A stretch of DNA of 64,000 bases from Adhaeribacter aquaticus DSM 16391 (GCF_000473365.1 NZ_KI421517.1:2932634-2996633), one strand, 5' to 3'; shown: positions 1-7,702, counted from the first letter of the stretch. The notes: a model not told the origin generated them from the letters alone. Numbers and translations: made by a program.

Positions 1-2
1 AA

Positions 3-1196
3 GCCCCGATACCAATAGAGCCTACTTTAGCATCCTTGCAAAGCCGGGTGGTTACCTTGGAAACCACTGGTGTTACAGCTACGACTCCTAATACCAGTGA
101 TTTAAGTACAGCGGATACCAAACTTATTTTCCCTAATAAGTTATTTGTAGTGGAAGGTAGACCTTTTCAACTTTACCTTTCCTCTATGTTGCCAGATCGT
201 AATAAAACTGTAGCTAGTAGAGTTGCTGCTTTTCAATCTATTAATAATGCTAAGTTACCTTACAATATTTTATTTACTAACACTTTAGAAGTTAATCCAG
301 ATAGACTAGGAAGTACAGCTACTTTAACTCTTCGTAATGCCGGTTTAGCTGACCGGGAAATGCAATTACCCCTGACCGTTTATAAAAGCGCCGCTAATAA
401 GAGCAAGGCCGTAAGTTACCTTCACCTGGGGGATAGCTTGGTGGCACAGTCTACTACGCCTCTATTTGAGAAGTTTTCCTCTGGTTCTGTTACGCCTACC
501 TCATTAGGCACCCGCTTAAATGGTACGGTTTATTCCGAAGGTCGGGGCGGTTGGAAAGGAGCTGATTTTGTCTATATCCAAACGACCAATAACCATGCAC
601 CTTTACCAACAGGTTCGGAGGCTACTGCTTTAAGTTTAGGGAATGACACCCGGAACCCTTTTATTCGAGTAGCCACGGGTTCAGACGCGGCAGAAGATAT
701 TAAAAACGGTTACATCTTTGATTTTCGGTTCTACCTGAATCGGTTCAGTTTTGCCGATCCGGATGTGGTGGTTTTAAACTTTATGACCAACGACATTAAC
801 AATGATGGGACTAATATCGGGGTAGCCAACGCCTTAGAAGCTTACCGGATTATTATTGCTTCTATCCGGTCAGCTTGTCCAAATGCCAAGATAGGAATTG
901 CCATGCCGATGAATGGCAATAATTCTTACTTTAACCCGCTCTGGTACGATGGCTATGTCAAGACATTCTTAAAGCTTTGCGAATTATACGGTAACCAGCA
1001 AAATAACAACATTTATGTGATTGGCGCTCATGCTTACCTGACTGACCAGTTTATTTATCCCATGAACACTGTTTCAACGGATAGTCAAACCGGGTTAATC
1101 GAACAATCTCTAAATGATGGGACGCATCCAATTAACCCAATAGGGCGGCACTTATTTGCCGAACCGCTTTACCAGTTTATTCACGCTATTTGTTAA
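3..1196 (+). CDS. Phage tail-associated SGNH/GDSL hydrolase, 5' partial
   Basis: The reading frame is open to the left edge of the window, so the N-terminus is missing; a TTG at 36 could serve as a start but nothing favours it. The first 120 or so residues (counted from that TTG) look like a beta-rich structural region. The C-terminal domain is an SGNH hydrolase: block I is HLGDS with Ser134, an NFMTND block follows, and the C-terminus has DGTH with Asp361 and His364. This family includes acetylesterases that deacylate polysaccharides. Its place directly upstream of a holin/endolysin/spanin cassette suggests a tail fibre or baseplate protein that edits a host surface glycan. Domain assignment is good; the substrate is unknown. 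Confidence 0.75.
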   Translation, partial: APIPIEPTLASLQSRVVTLETTGVTATTPNTSDLSTADTKLIFPNKLFVVEGRPFQLYLSSMLPDRNKTVASRVAAFQSINNAKLPYNILFTNTLEVNPDRLGSTATLTLRNAGLADREMQLPLTVYKSAANKSKAVSYLHLGDSLVAQSTTPLFEKFSSGSVTPTSLGTRLNGTVYSEGRGGWKGADFVYIQTTNNHAPLPTGSEATALSLGNDTRNPFIRVATGSDAAEDIKNGYIFDFRFYLNRFSFADPDVVVLNFMTNDINNDGTNIGVANALEAYRIIIASIRSACPNAKIGIAMPMNGNNSYFNPLWYDGYVKTFLKLCELYGNQQNNNIYVIGAHAYLTDQFIYPMNTVSTDSQTGLIEQSLNDGTHPINPIGRHLFAEPLYQFIHAIC

Positions 1197-1258
1197 TTAA
1201 TATGAATAAAGCCATTTACACCTCCTGCACCCTACCAGTTTAAGCCATAACCTGTTCG

Positions 1259-1534
1259 ATGAAATTAGAAGAAGTCCTCATTAGTATTGCCGGTTTTATA
1301 ATCATTACGCTGCTGGGTGTGGTGGCTCATTTCCTGAAAAGGGTGCTGGATAAGATTGATTACATGGCTACCGAAATGATGGACTTAAAAAGCCAATTAA
1401 ACATTGTGGACTTCCTGAAAAATGAAGTCAATGAGCTTAAAAGGGAATGTGCATCACTGAGGAGGTCCTTTACTGAAATGGATAAAGTGATTTACAGCTT
1501 TATAAGAAAACATAAAGGAGACGATGGGCCTTAA
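1259..1534 (+). CDS. Small phage membrane protein with coiled coil (holin-like or holin partner)
   Basis: This 91-residue protein has one hydrophobic segment at about residues 5-27, followed by a charged heptad-like stretch to about residue 75. It lies 3 bp before the next gene and heads the probable lysis cassette. One N-terminal membrane segment plus a cytoplasmic coiled coil is common among small phage proteins next to holins, where they act as holins or antiholins. No family signature is recognisable, so the role rests on position and topology alone. Confidence 0.5.
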   Translation: MKLEEVLISIAGFIIITLLGVVAHFLKRVLDKIDYMATEMMDLKSQLNIVDFLKNEVNELKRECASLRRSFTEMDKVIYSFIRKHKGDDGP

Positions 1535-1537
1535 CCT

Positions 1538-1861
1538 ATGTTAGAAGTGATCAAAAAGATGTGGTGTGATACCACTAAAAACACCCTTACGGGTGAGTAC
1601 TCCATGAAGCGGCTGCAGGTGTTCCTGTTTACGTGGCTCTCGGTGGTTTTTAGCTTGCCTTATTTGATTGAGGTGGACTTGCCAGCCAAAAGCCCTATCA
1701 AGATTATCAAGCCGCCGATTGAGTTGATCCTGATATTCCTGGGTATTGCTTTGGGTAGTTCTTACCTGACTATTCTGGGGAAATTCCAGAACCGGAAAAG
1801 AGGAGATGAGAATGGAGTGCCATTGTCACCTGCTTATCCTGAACACACAACAAACCATTAA
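1538..1861 (+). CDS. Probable phage holin with two membrane segments
   Basis: The protein has 107 residues with two hydrophobic segments, near residues 27-45 and 60-82, and a hydrophilic C-terminal tail rich in basic residues and prolines. A two-helix hairpin directly upstream of an endolysin is the usual form of a class II holin, which makes the inner-membrane lesion that releases or activates the endolysin. It starts 3 bp after the preceding gene and ends 10 bp before the endolysin, so all are probably one transcript. The sequence itself is not a family I can name. Confidence 0.5.
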   Translation: MLEVIKKMWCDTTKNTLTGEYSMKRLQVFLFTWLSVVFSLPYLIEVDLPAKSPIKIIKPPIELILIFLGIALGSSYLTILGKFQNRKRGDENGVPLSPAYPEHTTNH

Positions 1862-1871
1862 TTAAAAACAT

Positions 1872-2441
1872 ATGGCTAATTTTTTACTTGCTTACAACAT
1901 CACAAAAAAAGCAGAAGGTGGTTGGAGCGACAACCCAAAAGACAGAGGCGGACAGACCTGGAAAGGAGTTGCCCGGAACATGCACCCGAAATGGAAAGGC
2001 TGGGAGCTAGTTGATAATGCTAAAAAGAAACCCGGCTTTCCTACCTCGCTTTACAAACTGGTAGACCTGCAGAAGCTGGTGCTGAAGTTTTATAAAATCC
2101 ATTTCTGGGATGTTAACCTATTAGACCAGGTACAGAATCAGGAAGTGGCTAATGAAATCTTTGATACCGGTGTTAACATGGGACCAGGTGTGCCAGTGAG
2201 ATTTGTACAACGGGCTATTAACTTCCTCAACAAGGGAGGCCAGTTAGCTCCAAACCTGAAAGTGGATGGTGTTTGTGGTCCTGCTACCGTAGCGGCTATC
2301 AATCAATATCCTTACCCTACCCGGTTGCTTAAAACCCTGAATGGTTTACAGGTTGCTAGGTATGTGGAGATTGTAGAGAAAGACCCTACACAGGAGGTTT
2401 TTGCAAATGGTTGGATCGAACAACGGGTGAGTTATGTATAA
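1872..2441 (+). CDS. GH108-family endolysin (N-acetylmuramidase) with peptidoglycan-binding domain
   Basis: This 189-residue protein begins with the GH108 signature: AEGGWSDNP, in which Glu15 is the expected catalytic acid, followed by RGGQTWKGV. The C-terminal half contains a predicted peptidoglycan-binding segment (VDGVCGPATVAAI, about residues 130-142) typical of the PG_binding_3 domain found with GH108. It would cleave the MurNAc-GlcNAc bond of the host wall. There is no signal peptide, so export should depend on a holin. Its stop codon overlaps the start of the downstream lipoprotein gene by 8 bp, which implies translational coupling inside a lysis cassette. Confidence 0.85.
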   Translation: MANFLLAYNITKKAEGGWSDNPKDRGGQTWKGVARNMHPKWKGWELVDNAKKKPGFPTSLYKLVDLQKLVLKFYKIHFWDVNLLDQVQNQEVANEIFDTGVNMGPGVPVRFVQRAINFLNKGGQLAPNLKVDGVCGPATVAAINQYPYPTRLLKTLNGLQVARYVEIVEKDPTQEVFANGWIEQRVSYV

Positions 2442-2970
2442 GCACTTCTACAAACTATTGCTGTTACTGCTGTTGCTACCATTGAGCTGCAAAACTGGTA
2501 AGCATGGTAACGACACCAATGTCGTTACCAAAGAGCCTACAATTAATCAGGCTAATTCCTTGCCTCCTTATGAGAATGGCTCACCATTGGATAGCCTTGC
2601 TTTCATGTACCCAGGTATTCAGCAAGCAATGGAGGAGGCCAAAAATCAAAAGGTGTCGAATTCGACAGGTTTAGACAATCCTAAAAAAACAGGATTTATA
2701 AGCCGGCTATTTGGATCTAAAAAAACTAAGCTCAAGAATTCAGCTATTAACATTAACTACCAGGTAGCACAAGGAGGTAGCTCCATTGCACCAGCTATGC
2801 AAACCGGCAACCAGGATACCAAAGAAAAGCTCAAAGGCCAGAACGCTGTCAAAGGAGATGGCAATACTTCCACAGCAAACAAATCAGATAAGAGCTTGCT
2901 TTGGGTGGTAGTGGTAGTAGTGATAGCAACCATAGCAGCCGCATACTTCATGAAAAGGAATAATGTATAG
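2434..2970 (+). CDS. Candidate unimolecular spanin: lipoprotein with C-terminal transmembrane anchor
   Basis: The 178-residue product starts with a lipoprotein signal (a run of eight leucines, then PLSC; Cys19 would be lipidated). It continues with about 130 hydrophilic, Ser/Asn/Lys-rich residues and ends in a strongly hydrophobic helix near residues 154-174 capped by KRNN. An outer-membrane lipid anchor plus an inner-membrane C-terminal helix in one chain is the architecture of u-spanins, such as T1 gp11, which fuse the two membranes in the last step of lysis. The 8-bp overlap with the endolysin gene fits. There is no sequence similarity I can cite, so the call is by topology and context. 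Some phage lipoproteins with other roles could look alike. Confidence 0.6.
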   Translation: MYKHFYKLLLLLLLLPLSCKTGKHGNDTNVVTKEPTINQANSLPPYENGSPLDSLAFMYPGIQQAMEEAKNQKVSNSTGLDNPKKTGFISRLFGSKKTKLKNSAININYQVAQGGSSIAPAMQTGNQDTKEKLKGQNAVKGDGNTSTANKSDKSLLWVVVVVVIATIAAAYFMKRNNV

Positions 2971-2976
2971 GGCTTT

Positions 2977-2997
2977 ACTAATGTGATTAGTTTTCGT
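2977..2997. repeat. Operator-like palindrome, copy 1
   Basis: ACTAATGTGATTAGTTTTCGT contains the perfect inverted repeat ACTAAT-GTG-ATTAGT. The same 21 bases recur at 3359-3379 with one change. Both copies sit just upstream of a promoter-like sequence, so a shared phage regulator is the simplest reading. Confidence 0.5.
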
Positions 2998-3004
2998 TGA
3001 TTTA

Positions 3005-3036
3005 TTTGTCTGTTTTACTGATTTAACGTATATTAG
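3005..3036 (+). promoter_or_regulatory. Bacteroidota-type promoter for the structured RNA
   Basis: A -33 TTTG at 3005-3008 is followed after 20 nt by TATATTAG at 3029-3036, which matches the TAnnTTTG core at all but one position. Transcription would begin near 3043, immediately before the GC-rich helices of the downstream RNA. The palindromic element at 2977-2991 lies just upstream. Confidence 0.5.
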
Positions 3037-3042
3037 CAGTAT

Positions 3043-3353
3043 AAAAAATGGGGTGAGTAGCAGTAATCAGTCTGGCTTCTAGGTTCGAACCAAGCACTCC
3101 ACATAACTAACCCGAAAGGGGAAGCGCGAAAGCACAAGTATTTATTTTAAGGATTAGCTACCCTTGGGATAGATATGTAAACCGGAAGGTTGTTTCCCCG
3201 CTGACGAAGCTTTTAAAGTTTAGAAGTAGCTACTGAATTTTAAAAGATGGGAGGTATCCTGAATATGATACCAAAGAACGGAGACTATGCTTTATATCTA
3301 TTTGCCCGTTCTCGTAAAAAGCAAAGCCTATCTAAATGATAGGCTTTTTTTAT
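3043..3353 (+). ncRNA. Orphan structured RNA at the prophage right end
   Basis: No sizeable reading frame fills this stretch, but helices are dense. GGGGTG 3050-3055 pairs with CACTCC 3095-3100 around an inner GCTT/AAGC and GGT-TCGA-ACC hairpin. CCC-GAAA-GGG lies at 3111-3120, and a GAAA-capped hairpin at 3124-3135. AACC-GGAA-GGTT is at 3180-3191, enclosed by GGGA 3167-3170 and TCCC 3195-3198. GGTATC/GATACC is at 3253-3272, and AGAACGG 3275-3281 pairs with CCGTTCT 3306-3312. A 10-bp terminator hairpin (3323-3347) with a T tract ends it. Several loops are GNRA-type, as in large folded RNAs. I do not recognise the family; it is not a tRNA, and no tmRNA tag frame is visible. Confidence 0.6.
3323..3353 (+). 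terminator. Rho-independent terminator of the structured RNA
   Basis: AAAGCCTATC at 3323-3332 pairs perfectly with GATAGGCTTT at 3338-3347 across a five-base loop, followed by a run of T. Confidence 0.8.
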
Positions 3354-3358
3354 TTAAT

Positions 3359-3431
3359 ACTAATGTAATTAGTTTTCGTATCTTTGCAATGCAAATTGAA
3401 AGAGAAGGGCGCTCCCATTGGGGGCGCTTTT
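3359..3431 (+). promoter_or_regulatory. Second operator copy, promoter core and short hairpin-terminated leader
   Basis: The 21-base element at 3359-3379 repeats the one at 2977-2997 with a single change. It abuts TATCTTTG at 3379-3386, a perfect TAnnTTTG core. About 20 nt downstream GCGCTCCC (3409-3416) pairs with GGGGGCGC (3420-3427) over an ATT loop and is followed by TTTT. The unit would yield a transcript of only about 40 nt unless read-through occurs. It could be a tiny RNA or an attenuator. The -33 box is not clear, and would overlap the palindrome. Confidence 0.4.
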
Positions 3432-3457
3432 CATTTATTAGCAGCAAAATTTCCAGA

Positions 3458-3501
3458 TATATCAGTAGTTATATCAGTAGTGTTTTGCATTAATACTGAT
3501 A
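3458..3501. repeat. Tandem and inverted TATCAGTA repeats beside the attachment site
   Basis: The 12-mer TATATCAGTAGT occurs twice in tandem (3458-3469 and 3470-3481), and an inverted core TACTGATA follows at 3494-3501. Their place 25-70 bp inside the proposed attR is where phage arm-type integrase or excisionase sites usually lie. Function is inferred from position. Confidence 0.4.
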
Positions 3502-3526
3502 GTCAACGGATTAAATAGTGCTGTCT

Positions 3527-3545
3527 GACTCCCTGCAGCTCCACA
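3527..3545 (+). other. Probable attR: residual 3' end of a tmRNA gene
   Basis: GACTCCCTGCAGCTCCACA resembles the 3' end of a Bacteroidota tmRNA: T-arm 3' strand GACTCCC, acceptor strand CAGCTCC, then discriminator A with no encoded CCA. No 5' part of an RNA gene precedes it, and a strong terminator follows at once. This is what remains at one end of a prophage integrated into the 3' end of ssrA, with the intact gene at the other end, outside this window. A tRNA with a GGGGCTG acceptor is the alternative. Confidence 0.5.
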
Positions 3546-3552
3546 ATTACAG

Positions 3553-3592
3553 AAACACCTGATTACTAAAAGTAGTCAGGTGTTTTGTTTTT
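3553..3592 (+). terminator. Strong terminator after attR, likely the native ssrA terminator
   Basis: AAACACCTGA at 3553-3562 pairs with TCAGGTGTTT at 3576-3585, extended inward by TACT/AGTA, and is followed by TTGTTTTT. It has no coding gene to serve upstream, but fits as the terminator of the interrupted RNA gene. Confidence 0.8.
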
Positions 3593-3690
3593 CAGCCTTT
3601 TGGGTTAATTTACGGTATACAAGATCACTGTATTATTATTTGTTGTCAAAACTACGTAATATTTCACGTCACTAAAAAGCAAATTAGGCA

Positions 3691-3852
3691 ATGGGAACCA
3701 GATCAGAAGACCAACAAAGGAAGCAGCGCCAAAAGGAATTTAAAGAAAGAAAAGAACACCAGGAGAGCCTCAGAGCAGCTGCAAAAAAAGCTAAACGTGA
3801 TACGGGTAAGAATGATGATGAGCCTGACGAGGGGCAAAAAACTGTAGAATAA
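3691..3852 (+). CDS. Small charged hypothetical protein
   Basis: An ATG at 3691 opens a 53-residue frame rich in Lys, Arg, Gln and Glu, with an acidic tail (NDDEPDEG) and no hydrophobic segment. It could be a small helical, nucleic-acid-associated protein like the short basic proteins common in Cytophagales, but no family is recognised. It is the first gene outside the proposed prophage end. The composition is unlike random AT-rich frames, which supports coding. Confidence 0.4.
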   Translation: MGTRSEDQQRKQRQKEFKERKEHQESLRAAAKKAKRDTGKNDDEPDEGQKTVE

Positions 3853-5338
3853 TTGTTTACTGGCTTATAGGTACCTTAAATTAGGGCCATTGTATCACTG
3901 GAATAATAAGCAAAAACTTTTTTATCCTGGTAAATATTACTTTTTCAGTTTATTGGTTGCATAGCCTGGTGTAACAAAACAGTGCTTTCTAGAATTGAGC
4001 TGATTGATTCCGCAGTTTGAGGTCAAGCCGGTTGTAAAAAAAATAGAGTTGTGAAAAGCGCAAAGGATTAACAGCGGTTGTATAGTTTGTTTATTACATA
4101 AGCTTTAAGTTAATTGCCAGTTTTCCAGCTATTTGCCAAGTGGTCCAACCCAAAGGATGAATGACCTGAGGAGTTTATTTATGGGGGCTTAAAATCCTAA
4201 GAGTTTGAAATTTCCTGCTAAATAATTCGAAGTATGGCACAGCAATGGGTTGTAGCTAGGCCTAGCAGAATGGAATAGAGCAGGTCAAATCATTGCTTAT
4301 AACAGGGCTTTATAGTGCTTTCGTGCTGTTGATGAACAAGAATTAATTGGCAGGAAAGTGTGATACTTTAATGTAGTGAATCCAAAAAGGCTTATAATAA
4401 AATAAATAAGAGTGTTTTATTAATGCGGACTAGGAATGTGTTTTTTAAACTTCAGCCTGTTTGCTTTCTCTGTTGTTTTCATTCTTAATAGTTGCTTGGT
4501 ATTTCCTCCTGCATGCCAATTTTTCTAATTTTAATATCCCCTATATAGAAGTATTAAACATTCCCTGTGATGGGCTCTTATTCCGAGGCTCGGTTTCTTA
4601 AGCATACGCCAGCGTGTCTTTTACAAAGTTTATCAAAATAAATCTGTTGATCTCCTGTCAATTCGCTTGTATTAAGCTACTTTTTTGCTATTTAATTCTT
4701 TCTTTAATTTTAAAATGTAGTTTACCAGTTTTGTGTTTTATTTATAAATATAAATAAATGAATTAATTATATATGTTGGTTGCTGGTGTAAAATGGATTT
4801 TAAATATAAAAATAGATTTTAACTGAGGAAAAATTATAATTTTTTAACTATTTAAAGGAAAAGATAAAATTGTACGATAAAGTTCAAAAAAGGTTTTTAT
4901 GTTTGTGTGGTAATTTAATTATTTGATGATAGTGTGCTGCTTTGGGTTTAGTTTTAATCTATCACTTAATGAGGCGTGAAGTTTGGCTATTTAACAAATT
5001 AGGGTTAGTGTAATTAGGAGAAAATTGGAGGTAAGACTGAGGCTGATCTAATAATATGAATTAATGGAATAGTGGGTTGGCAGGAATGAGTAGAAGTGGA
5101 AGGTTTGTGGTGTTCCTGAATATTATGGTAGTTGGTAGAGAGTCAAACTGAAAGTTTAATTCAGTGGGTTCAGTTAGGAAGTGCATCCTTGGGATGCTAA
5201 TAACTTGGCAGATGAAGCTTTAGTGGTTTTTAAAAGCAATACATTTCTAATTCTGCTAATAACAAGAAGGAAAATGATTATAAAGGTTTTAACTAATAAT
5301 TAATTTTTAATAATACATATGAAACAATAATTACTTTT
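3853..5338. other. Long AT-rich spacer without a recognisable gene
   Basis: About 1.5 kb contains no frame I would call a gene on either strand. It includes a perfect 12-bp palindrome, GCTAGGCCTAGC, at 4255-4266, and a very AT-rich stretch at about 4680-4900. No tRNA or clear terminator is seen. It may be decayed sequence near the integration site. Confidence 0.5.
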
Positions 5339-6184
5339 ATGAAAACAAATTTTACTTTTTGGGGAGCGTTCCTTCTCCTGTCTTTTACTGCATTTGTGCC
5401 TGTTAAAGCACAAGAAGATTCAAAAGTTGAGTCTGGCAACCTGTCAACTGCAAAATCAGTTCCTGGTAAGTTGGTATTTAGCGGGGCTGCTGGATTATCA
5501 GTGATGAATAGTGACAACCGTACCCAAGGTTACCAAAGCAATACTATTGGTTTAATGGAAGGAAATGGTTATGGTGTAAATCTGGGTGTGGGTGCCTTAT
5601 ACCAGTTTTCGCCCTACTTAGGTCTTTCCGGTAATTTAGAGTATAATAGATTTAAAGGCTTACAAGATAGTGGAGAGCGCATAGATATAAGTAGTTTTTC
5701 TTATAAGTCTGATGTGGCTTCTGTTTCTGCTTCTTTGTTGGTTAATCTTGGTAGTAAGAAAGCTATTGCCCGATTCTATGAGCAGCCAGATGAGCAATCA
5801 CTTCCTTTAAATAATTTATCGGATTTTCTTCGGGTTATTGGTAAAAATACGGTGGTATTGCCTTATTTGAAGGCGGGTGTAGGTTTAATGCACATGAATG
5901 CTTCTTCTTTTGTTGATGGTGTGAGAGAAGTTTCTGGTACAAAATTTCCGGTTATGGCAGCTATGGTGCCAGTAGGAGGGGGATTGCGATTCAGATTCTC
6001 AAATCAGGTAAGTGTGGCTCCTGAGGTTACTTATAATATAACTGTTTCCGATTATTTTGATAATAGAAAAGCACCCGATGGTGTTTTGGGGAAACAAGAT
6101 ATTTTTGTGAGTGGGGCTGTGAAATTATTTTATACACCCTCGGTTAAGAAGAAGATTAAAAAGACTAAAACTTTTCATAGTTAG
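5339..6184 (+). CDS. Outer-membrane beta-barrel protein, paralogue A
   Basis: The 281-residue protein begins with a Sec signal peptide cleaved near PVKAQ-E (about residue 25). The rest alternates polar and aromatic/hydrophobic residues with Gly and Asn turns, ending in a strand (IFVSGAVKLFYTP) like the last strand of small OmpA/OmpX-type barrels. The segment SVMNSDNR..GYQS..IGL..GNGYGVN is shared with the gene at 7703, which has the same length, so the two are a duplicated pair. The function is unknown; small barrels of this type serve as adhesins, stabilisers or narrow porins. A terminator follows at 6244. Confidence 0.7.
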   Translation: MKTNFTFWGAFLLLSFTAFVPVKAQEDSKVESGNLSTAKSVPGKLVFSGAAGLSVMNSDNRTQGYQSNTIGLMEGNGYGVNLGVGALYQFSPYLGLSGNLEYNRFKGLQDSGERIDISSFSYKSDVASVSASLLVNLGSKKAIARFYEQPDEQSLPLNNLSDFLRVIGKNTVVLPYLKAGVGLMHMNASSFVDGVREVSGTKFPVMAAMVPVGGGLRFRFSNQVSVAPEVTYNITVSDYFDNRKAPDGVLGKQDIFVSGAVKLFYTPSVKKKIKKTKTFHS

Positions 6185-6243
6185 TTATGTGAAGTAAGGC
6201 GTAAATGTTTTAGCGATTGAATATCCGGGTCTGATAAAGTTAG

Positions 6244-6277
6244 AAAGCCTCTCATAAGTTTTATGGGGGGCTTTTTA
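6244..6277 (+). terminator. Terminator after paralogue A
   Basis: AAAGCCTCTCATAA pairs with TTATGGGGGGCTTT (with G-T pairs), followed by TTT. It lies 60 bp after the barrel gene's stop. Confidence 0.6.
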
Positions 6278-6378
6278 GTTTTATTAAATTAGTTGTTGCA
6301 TAAGAGGTGTTGAAATGAAGCAAAGGGAGGTCGAGAAAAGTGTGTTAGTATGGCAATGTTTTGAATTTATAAAATTAA

Positions 6379-6786
6379 TCACTTCGTGTATAGCCAGTCT
6401 AAGGCAGTTTCTCGAGTTTCAAATAATTGGGCTTTAAGTGGTAAGTTAAAGTTGGCTTTCAAAAGAAGGATAGTTTGCAGTATATTTTGATCCCAATAGT
6501 AATCGGTAGATTCTATAATGGCTATTTTTCTCAAGTTAGATTGCGGTAATATTTCAGAGGTATGTATTAGTACTTCTTCTGGAATGCCATCCTGCAAAGG
6601 TATTTGTAAGTCCAATAAAAGTAGTTCTATTTCTTTATTCCCAAGTGCTTCCAGAAGGGGTATGATAGCTGCTTTTGTATTAATAGGTTCATTATTTGTT
6701 AAGGATTGGCAAGAGGCAAGAAGTAAGGTTTCGTTTATTTCCAGGTTTATTAAACGGGAGCCATCTTGATTAGAAGCTCTTTTCAT
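6379..6786 (-). CDS. STAS/SpoIIAA-like small protein
   Basis: The ATG at 6786 gives 135 residues; the longer frame would need a TTG. The middle has a hydrophobic strand ending ELLLLDLQIPL, then RKIAIIESTDYYWDQ, and the protein ends FETRETALDWL. That pattern, a beta strand with an Asp followed later by a closing 'F-x-x-x-x-x-A-x-x-WL', is typical of STAS/SpoIIAA-like cytosolic proteins common in Cytophagales. The molecular role of this group is not established. It lies between the two barrel paralogues on the opposite strand. A degenerate receiver domain is the alternative; the family call is moderate. Confidence 0.5.
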   Translation of the reverse strand: MKRASNQDGSRLINLEINETLLLASCQSLTNNEPINTKAAIIPLLEALGNKEIELLLLDLQIPLQDGIPEEVLIHTSEILPQSNLRKIAIIESTDYYWDQNILQTILLLKANFNLPLKAQLFETRETALDWLYTK

Positions 6787-7702
6787 ATGCAAAAATTAAG
6801 AAATGATATCTATAAAAATAGTACAAAATATAGCTCCTTAAAGTTTCATTAAGTAAATAAGGTTTTCTGATTGAAAGTTAGTTATTTATTGGCAGGTGTA
6901 TTAATGGTTTTAGGTGGGTGGTTTAGGTAAATGTTTCTACTTGTTCTCTTGGCTATTATTAATAAACAAACTTTAGCTGAATTTTAAGGTTGGTCAAGGT
7001 ATCAAGAAAAATAAGGCATGTTAAATTGCTTTTATTATATTTTATTAATTGTTGTTAAGCCTTCTAATATTCTAATGGATGCCATAAAGTTCTGATGGTC
7101 CTTTTGGTTTTTCCCGTTCCCTTTCTTTATTATTTATCAAGTTTGTATTTTCATCTGAAAAAAAGCACCTCGCAAAATTTTCTGTTTTTAAAAAGTTATA
7201 ATTGTATTTGTTTTATAGTAAAAAATTTGGGTGAATCCTGTAGTGAAGAGAATTAAACTATTGTAGATATAGTAATAAATTAATATATAACGCCTTTAAT
7301 AGGGTTTTTAGAAGAATTAATTTGAACTTTTAAGGTATTTTTAATATTCGAAGTGAAAAATATGGATGTTAAAAAAAAGCTTTTTACATTCGCATAAATT
7401 ATTAAAATTCTAATAGTTGTTAAAGGTTTTATTTCAATGAAAAACATTTACAGGTTAAAATTACAGGGTGTGCAGCTGATTAATATTTAGTCTATTACCT
7501 GGTAGGTATTTTAGCTCTTAAAGAAAACGGAGCACCAAAGTGTATACATTTAGTAATGACTGCTTCTGTGTTAAGTACAAATAGAGGTGTGCTTCAATAT
7601 ATTTTACCTTTTCATTGAAATTCTTCCTTTAAGCAAGCTGGTGTAGCTTACTTATTTAGAAACCAGATTAATGAATAATATTTTTCCTTTTGAATTTTCT
7701 TT
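6787..7702. other. AT-rich spacer upstream of paralogue B
   Basis: About 0.9 kb with no convincing gene, RNA or terminator. It presumably holds the divergent promoters of the STAS-like gene and the second barrel gene, but no full TTTG-N19-TAnnTTTG was found. Confidence 0.45.

Noticed and set aside
3043-3353. Structured RNA read as a tRNA, tmRNA, hammerhead or retron
   Set aside because: GGTTCGAACC resembles a T-loop but has no 5-bp stem. No tag ORF or tmRNA 5' end is present. CTGACGA resembles the hammerhead core but no GAAA box follows. No reverse transcriptase lies nearby.
4255-4266. Perfect palindrome GCTAGGCCTAGC as an operator or phage site
   Set aside because: It is a single copy in gene-free DNA with no promoter or gene next to it.
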